Part shown: one piece after another, positions 58,096 to 64,000 of the stretch | Position numbering within the stretch: position 1 is the stretch's first letter | How the letters are laid out: the number at the start of each line of letters is the position of its first letter | From: Chlamydoabsidia padenii | Taxonomy: Eukaryota > Mucoromycota > Mucoromycetes > Mucorales > Cunninghamellaceae | Reading direction: 5' to 3' | Length of the DNA stretch: 64,000 nucleotides | Assembly (NCBI GenBank): GCA_025330725.1 | Contig: JAIWND010000007.1 | Span: forward strand, 992,001-1,056,000 | Notes under the pieces: model-generated | What the model saw: only the letters and a program-made list of their open reading frames with translations | Database searches by the model: none | Told to the model about the DNA's origin: nothing | Position numbers and translations under genes: made by a program

Positions 58096-58689
58096 TAAAA
58101 AAAAAAGTGAGAAGAATGCAGAAGAAAGAGAGGAGGGCTGGAATTTTCGGCGAATGAAATTATCATGGTCTTAATTCCATTTTTCGGCCCGAAGGATTCG
58201 TCCTGTAAGGCCATTTCAACCCCCGACTATCTATCCAATGGGAAAAAGACATTTTTGGAATGTAGGCAAAAAGGGAAAATGCACAGACAGTCTACAGATA
58301 ATTCCAGGAACAAACAACAACAACAACAACAACGATATAACTACCATTACTATATTACACATTGATCATAAAGTTTACTTTATAGAGTTATCAGCATCAT
58401 AGGGTTTCAATAGACAAGTTTCGTAAGAGGGTAGTTTCAAACCCCGCTGAGAATAGGTTGATAAATTTTTTTTGTGGGGTTGAGGCTCGTTTTCTTCTTT
58501 CCTTTTTGTTATTTTTTCTCATCAGTCCTTCCAAACCTTACCTTTCCCACACTGCCGTTTACCCCCCGCCTACTTTTGTTATACATTCCCTTTGTTGTCT
58601 GTCTTGTTGTAGTTTAGATACTTGCTATATTGATATTATCCCTTTACATATATATATATATATACATACTCCTTCCACCCTCTTCCTCA
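58096..58689. promoter_or_regulatory. Divergent promoter region THI80 / low-complexity protein gene
   Basis: ATTTCAACCCCCGAC (58213-58227) lies about 120 bp upstream of THI80. TTTCAAACCCCGC (58435-58447) lies about 240 bp upstream of the right-hand gene. A CAA repeat at about 58314-58332 and a TA repeat near 58649-58662 are also present. Confidence 0.45.
58435..58447 (-). promoter_or_regulatory. GCGGGATTTGAAA-type element, inverted
   Basis: TTTCAAACCCCGC, one base from the inverted consensus. Confidence 0.4.
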
Positions 58690-61084
58690 ATGAATGCTGT
58701 CAACGAAGGACCATCACCATCTCAACCTTCTTGTTTACTTGCTGTGCCTGAACTTCGACTCTTCCAACCACAAGCCGAAGATATCTTGACCGATGAAGAT
58801 TTACTTGATCTTTTCCGAATTGTCAAACAAGTCCTACGGAAAAAACCAGACTCTGATAAATTGGCCAAGCTTCTCTTTTGTGTCTCCTATGCTTTGGGTG
58901 ACCATGTCAAGTTTTACAAACCTCTACATGAAGATAAGATTCTCTTTCGTGATGATGCTTCTGGCACTTTGGCAACAAGTATGGTGAATGCTGTCCGACT
59001 ACCAAATAATAGCTCTTGCTGTCAATCTGTTACTACTACGAACTCTTCAGTAACGACACCTACAACATCGGTGGTGGTGGGCGATCCTTCTTCTTCTACT
59101 ACTTCTTTGGGTAATCTCTCTATACCAGATCACAAGGACACTATTCAAAAATGGCATGATATGACAGTACCTACAACATCAGCACCCTCATCTCAACAAC
59201 AACAACAATCACCAATGACAAGATTACTGGCGGTACCATTTTTAACGAATCATCCACCATCTTCACCTGGATCATCCACTTCATCTAGCTCTTCTTCGGC
59301 TTTATCTCATGTTATACAACCACAACCTCTTCCACTATCATTACCTTTACCACAATCACCACATCATCTTCCTCTATCAACAACAACAACTACTACTACT
59401 ACAACAACAACACCAGTAGGAGCAGATGTATCGATTACATCTAATGATACTTCAACTGATCCATATACAGTACGACCTTATACGAATTTCCGACCTTTGT
59501 ATCCATCGACCACTTCATCGTCATCACCTGCCATACCCATTTACTCCTCATTCGAACGTAGTAGCAGTCAAAATCCAAATGATCAACATCTGCAACGATA
59601 CCCACTTCCATCAACAACAATGACTGACTCAATCTCTTCTAGTCCAACAACATCATCTTCATCACCTGTGGTTGGATTGACAGACCATCATCGGACAACT
59701 TCTTTACCACAATCTGAAGTGTTGATGGAACCAAAACAACGGGGTTTTTATTATCAAGATGGTCGAATTGCTCGGGAACCGGTGCTTTTACAACGTTATG
59801 CGGAACAAGGCATCTTAACTCAGGCGTCTTTGATGCGGAAAAGGAAACGCCATTCGACAGATGCCAATGTACCTTATGAAATGAATCAACCTCCTCAACC
59901 TACCAAGAAACCAAAGATTCCTCACCGACATGGCGAATTCGAACAAAGACGTAAGTTTATATATAACAAATAATAGGGTAAAACATAGAAAGAAAGACTT
60001 GACTCACTTTGTTTATATATATATAATAGGGGACGATATCATCAATCGAATGCGAAGTATCACTATACAAGATTTGGAACAAAAAGCTCAACGGATGCCT
60101 GTGGACTTTGCCTTGGTCATCGAACAATCACCTTCACCAGAAACCACGACTAGTAATCCAGAGGACCTTACCAAAGATCAAGCCGCCGACCTATTGGAAC
60201 CTTCTTTACGGATTCTCACCAGTCATTCCAACATGAAACCTCATCTTGACAATGGCATGAATCAGAATGGGATTTATTACAATAGCGACTACTTTCGACT
60301 GTATATGGCCTTTGAACAATTCCAAAAAACCTTTGCCTATTTGTTCCCTAATGATGTAGTCAAGATTCCTGAAGACGATCTTTCTGGGGACGGAACAACA
60401 GCAACACCAACGCCAACAATCAATGGAGGATTGGAACGGGACAAGGATCGTGAACGGAATGCAAATATGAAGGCGTATCGAAATTGGATCGAACCTCTCT
60501 TGACGGAAACCAACTGGGCAGCATTTCGACGAAACATTGTCGTGGGTGAACGCATGATGCAGTTGACCAAGGTGGTGGGACAAGGTGTACTACTGATGAC
60601 GAAGGAACTTAGTGGATCGAAACTTCATTTGACTTTTACCAATAACGAGTGGGATGAATTCATCACGGGATTAAGCTCAGGGCGATGGGATCAAACGATT
60701 AAATGGGATACACCAACAACGACAACTACAACGACAGTATCACGGCTGGTCCAGGAACTACGACAGAAGTTTATCACCAAGTATTGGTTCCATCCTGATG
60801 GTTCTATGGTTACCTCTAAAGTTAGGAAACTACTTTATCGATCCACCTCCTTATCAACATCAACTAATGGCTCAACGACAACAAATGGAACGGCAGTGAC
60901 AGGATCATCTTCTTCCTTTTCGACACCAACACTATCTAAACCAACACCCATTCATCATCATCAACAACAACAATATCAACCGTCACAAAATGGAATTAAA
61001 GAACAATCGACTGATTCGACAACTTCAACCGATGTCCCTTTCCATAAAGTGGATATGACTCTCTTTGGTGATATGATACGATGA
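58690..61084 (+). CDS. Large low-complexity protein of unknown function
   Basis: Exons 58690-59950 and 60030-61084 give 771 residues. No family recognised. The N terminus (about 1-100) looks folded and helical: DILTDEDLLDLFRIVKQVLRK followed by KLAKLLFCVSYALGDHVKFY. Residues about 110-350 are Ser/Thr/Pro/Gln-rich, with a poly-Thr run. The middle has a basic nuclear-type stretch (MRKRKRHS, KKPKIPHRHG). A second structured block spans about 420-640, with DIINRMRSITIQDLEQKAQR, YFRLYMAFEQFQKTFAYLFP and YRNWIEPLLTETNWAAFRRN. The tail is again Ser/Thr/Gln-rich. Basic clusters suggest a nuclear regulator; that is a guess. The start ATG is the first in a good leader. Confidence 0.7.
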
Positions 61085-61419
61085 TGATGATGACCTGGAA
61101 TCCTATAGATTATATATATATATATATATACACACTCATACTTACTCTTACCTTCTTCCTCCCCCCTTTTTTTTAAATTTATATATGTACATTATGTTAA
61201 TCTTTTTCTTTATTGTAATAAAAACCTAAATCACCATGTCCTTTATTATTGTCCACGAATGTTAAAAAAAGAAGCTTTTTTTTTATTACTGTAATCATCG
61301 AATAGGTGTGTATCACCATGTGTGTGTTGGGGCGGATATTGAAATCCGCGGGAATCAAAAAAATAGATAGATAGTAGATTGATAGAGAGATATGGGATTG
61401 ATATAGATATGCATAATGT
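61085..61419. other. Convergent intergenic region, no gene seen
   Basis: A TA repeat near 61112-61130 and AATAAA-like signals. GGCGGATATTGAAATCCGCG at about 61331-61350 is a motif relative with internal symmetry. Confidence 0.55.
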
Positions 61420-62094
61420 TTATCCGTCTAAAAGAAACTGAATAGAAGTGATTGGTGGTGGTGATGATGACGAAGAGCGTTTTCTGGTAGTAGTGGTTGA
61501 AGAGGATGATTGAGGTAGATGAAAAGACTTTAAATCGTAAATGGCTTTTGGTATAGGTTGTAGTGATACATCTTCCTCATCTTCATGATGTGATGTAGTA
61601 GGAGAAGAAATTGGAGTCATAAACATCAAAGGCGGTAAAGCCATAGCTGGGGTCATTGGATGATGATAATAATGATGATAATTCATGGTTGTGGCCCTGG
61701 ATTTTGGTGAATGAGCAGGTGTGAGGAAAAACTCGTCGGGATCTGAAATTGACGTGGCCGCCATAGACGCTGTCAAACTAGTAGGTGGCTGTAATCTCGG
61801 TAAAAAAGTAGGACTAGATGGAGCACTTTTGGATAGGTACCGTTTGGCTTTACCACCTCCATTGTTGTTTGCGGGAAGTGTGCCATGAATACGATGATGG
61901 CGAGTGAGTTCGTCGGATCTTGAAAATCTTTTTTCACATCCCGGCCAAGGACACATATGCGGCTTTTCACCTGTATGTGTTCGAATATGTCGATTACGAT
62001 GCTCGAGACGGAAAAAGGATTTGGGACATAATGGACAATCATAAGGTCGAGGAGGTGGAATGGCAGGAGTCATTTGAAGATTGGTGAGAGGCAT
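61420..62094 (-). CDS. Two-finger C2H2 protein, Mig1/CreA-like
   Basis: Single exon, 224 residues. Finger 1 uses Cys20, Cys23, His36 and His40 ([21 protein letters not shown]). The linker TGEKPH follows. Finger 2 uses Cys48, Cys53, His66 and His70, with [15 protein letters not shown]. The contact residues RLEHRNR and RSDELTR match the Mig1/CreA class that binds GC boxes (SYGGGG) to repress genes on glucose. The rest is Ser/Pro/His-rich, with SAPSSP and [10 protein letters not shown], and lacks longer conserved CreA regions. It is much shorter than Aspergillus CreA (about 415 residues), so it may be a family member rather than the main repressor. Confidence 0.8.
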   Translation of the reverse strand: MPLTNLQMTPAIPPPRPYDCPLCPKSFFRLEHRNRHIRTHTGEKPHMCPWPGCEKRFSRSDELTRHHRIHGTLPANNNGGGKAKRYLSKSAPSSPTFLPRLQPPTSLTASMAATSISDPDEFFLTPAHSPKSRATTMNYHHYYHHPMTPAMALPPLMFMTPISSPTTSHHEDEEDVSLQPIPKAIYDLKSFHLPQSSSSTTTTRKRSSSSSPPPITSIQFLLDG

Positions 62095-64000
62095 GATGGT
62101 AATATAAAAATAAATAAATAAAAATTGGGGAAAGAAAAGGAAAAAAAGAAAAGAAAAAAAAGGAAAGAAATAATAAGGAGGAGGTGGGGAGACACGGAAA
62201 AATGGGATGGAAAGAAATGGGAAAATCCAGAATGGAAAGATAAGGGTCTATCTATGATGATCAAAAAAGGGAAACTCCGGAAGGTCTACCGTTTCCTTTT
62301 TACTAGGCGAAAGCTGAGTTAAGATGGTTACAAGTACAGGGTGCAATCCCGGCTCAATGTTTTGGCATCCATCGATCTCTTGTTTAAAAAGGTCTGGACA
62401 CAAAAAAGTATGCTGAGAGTACCTTTTGATAACACCTATCTGTAAGGTACCGACATTGTGAAATGGTACCTACTCATTGCATCTTTTGTAATACATTGGT
62501 TATGTAAGGCCCTTGATAAAATAAAATAAAGATCATGCAAGAATACCGACACAAGTTCACATCCCGCCATCATTTTCGTATCCCGCTCATCTTGCCATGC
62601 GGAGCCCCTTCTCAAATATGATTTGACAAGTTGTATATACGACATTATAACATTGACTTACCCCAATGTTAGGTTTCTAGTTCATTTAAACATTCTAAAA
62701 AAAGTGAGCAACGTGATCAGGGATCATACGATGACTGTATAAAATGATAAGATGGTCAAATTTGTTGGGAACCTTTATATGCCACCAATGACGAAAGTCC
62801 CTATTTTTTGACATACACTTCATGTTATTATTGGCACAAACAATCAGTCCAAAATGATGCTGTGGAAGAAATGAAATAAAAGTAGGCTATTTCAATATGT
62901 CCCGTAGAAGCGGCATTTAAATTGTTTTTGACTCATCTATCCTTCCATTTTCCCATTTTTCTTTCTTTCTTTCCATTTAAATACCTCAGAAGAAGTGTAT
63001 CTCGTCACTGGTAAGAAAATAACTCAAGGGACCACAAAAACGACATAAACTTATTTGGAGCTGACAATTACCGCAATGTGTATTATCAAAGAACGATCGC
63101 TCACTATATCTTTTTTTTTTTTATCAATTCGTAGAATATCTCCTTGCTAGCACATCAAAGGTTTGTAATGAAAAAGTCTATATAATCTCTTTTGTCAAAA
63201 AGGAGACTTTTAACCGATTTATCACTATCCGACTTTTTTGTGTGTTTTTGTGTTTAATTGACTCCACCGTCAAGGGTTCTCAATCGACCTAATCAAGTAT
63301 AACTCTGGTCTTTACAAGGTAGGTAGGCACTAGTTCCATACTCACTTTATTAGATGCGCTCATTTGGCACTTTAACAAATGAAGGAGGAAACCATGAAAC
63401 AAAGACGATGGCTAATCTCATTTTGCTTGTAACTGGTGCGGGTAACTTTCTTGGTGAAGGAAAAACGTGAATAAAGTGGTGGCTGTGAAAAGGTAAGATT
63501 GGGTAGAAACGATGGGAATTTTTAGTAGTGACAAGTATGGTGGAGGGGACGTATACCTACTCACCACTTTTTTTTTATGAATAGGGATAATGAAACTGAC
63601 AAAAAGATTGATGTTTACTATTGACACGTATATGTGGTGGGGTTTAACAGCCTCCTTGTAGTTTGTTGATTACCGGTATATATAGATTTAATATAGTTGT
63701 AGATAGTTTTTATAATAAAGCACTTAATAATCTTTAGATACTGCCTTTTGTACAAAAGGATCCATCCATATAGATATAAAAGTGAGGTGTCTTGTTAATA
63801 ATTATGATTGCGGGGCAGGTGTAGTTTCATTCACGCAAGGATTCTTCATGCGGGTTCTGAAATATGATTTTGGTGAAAAGGGATTATTATTTTTTTCAAT
63901 TTCTCTTACTTCTCTTCCCATATCTATCCAAACCATTCCATCTACCATTAATCATGTACACCTTACTTAGTGGGTTTTATAACTACGTCACTCAAAAAGA
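62095..64000. other. Terminal intergenic region, no supported coding gene
   Basis: The left part is the C/T-rich (minus strand) leader of the Mig1-like gene. GTTCACATCCCGCC (62555-62568) and CGTATCCCGCTC (about 62577-62588) are motif relatives. AGCGGCATTTAAATTG (62909-62924) is followed by a pyrimidine-rich tract and splice-like signals at 63011 and 63136, but no start codon is evident. The short frame at 63782-63970 has no recognisable sequence. Confidence 0.5.

Overview
The window is nuclear DNA of an intron-rich, filamentous fungus. I infer an early-diverging Mucoromycota (Mucorales-like) species. The evidence is short introns (about 42-118 bp, GT-AG with CTAAC/CTAAT-like branch sites), AT-rich intergenic DNA with pyrimidine-rich leaders, and a fungal gene set: a Chs4/Skt5-type Sel1 protein with a CaaX box, CipC/DUF3759, an Snx41/Atg20 PX-BAR protein, a hybrid histidine kinase, a CYS-3-type bZIP and a Mig1/CreA-type zinc finger. 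The genus is not determinable by reading. I rebuilt 30 protein genes exon by exon; the spliced models stay in frame and together contain about 99 introns. No rRNA, tRNA, CRISPR array or intact transposon was recognised.

Layout. 0.2-9 kb is a dense housekeeping block: cystathionine gamma-lyase (-), Tsr4/PDCD2-like (+), Alb1 (-), Zpr1 (+), Cox5 (+) and methionine aminopeptidase 1 (+). 9.7-18.3 kb carries CipC-like, UBX/TUG-like, Snx41/Atg20 and an intron-rich cytosolic Hsp70, all on the minus strand. 18.5-22.7 kb is sparse, with a candidate CCHC zinc-knuckle microprotein and an F-box gene. 22.7-28.8 kb has MsrB, an NPR/Hal-type kinase and mitochondrial aconitase (+). 29-40 kb has an atypical GATA-like regulator (-), the Sel1 protein, thioredoxin reductase, an acidic single-pass membrane protein and the CYS-3-like bZIP. 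40-46 kb has Nop6, a multi-pass membrane protein, a Sso1-type syntaxin and a GST-like protein. 45.8-50.5 kb holds two head-to-head paralogous kelch membrane proteins, followed by a 1182-residue hybrid histidine kinase (-). 56-62 kb has a small acidic protein, thiamine pyrophosphokinase, a large low-complexity protein of unknown role and a Mig1/CreA-like finger. The last 1.9 kb has no convincing coding gene.

Themes. Ribosome assembly and translation (Tsr4, Alb1, Nop6, Zpr1, MetAP1) and sulfur/thiol metabolism (cystathionine gamma-lyase, MsrB, thioredoxin reductase, CYS-3-like bZIP, GST) recur but do not form an operon-like cluster. The most interesting non-coding signal is a recurring promoter-proximal element close to GCGGGATTTGAAA, in either orientation, about 50-330 bp upstream of many start codons. 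Three GC-AG introns, several 13-14 nt micro-exons and a diverged tandem repeat at 11 kb are other notable structures.
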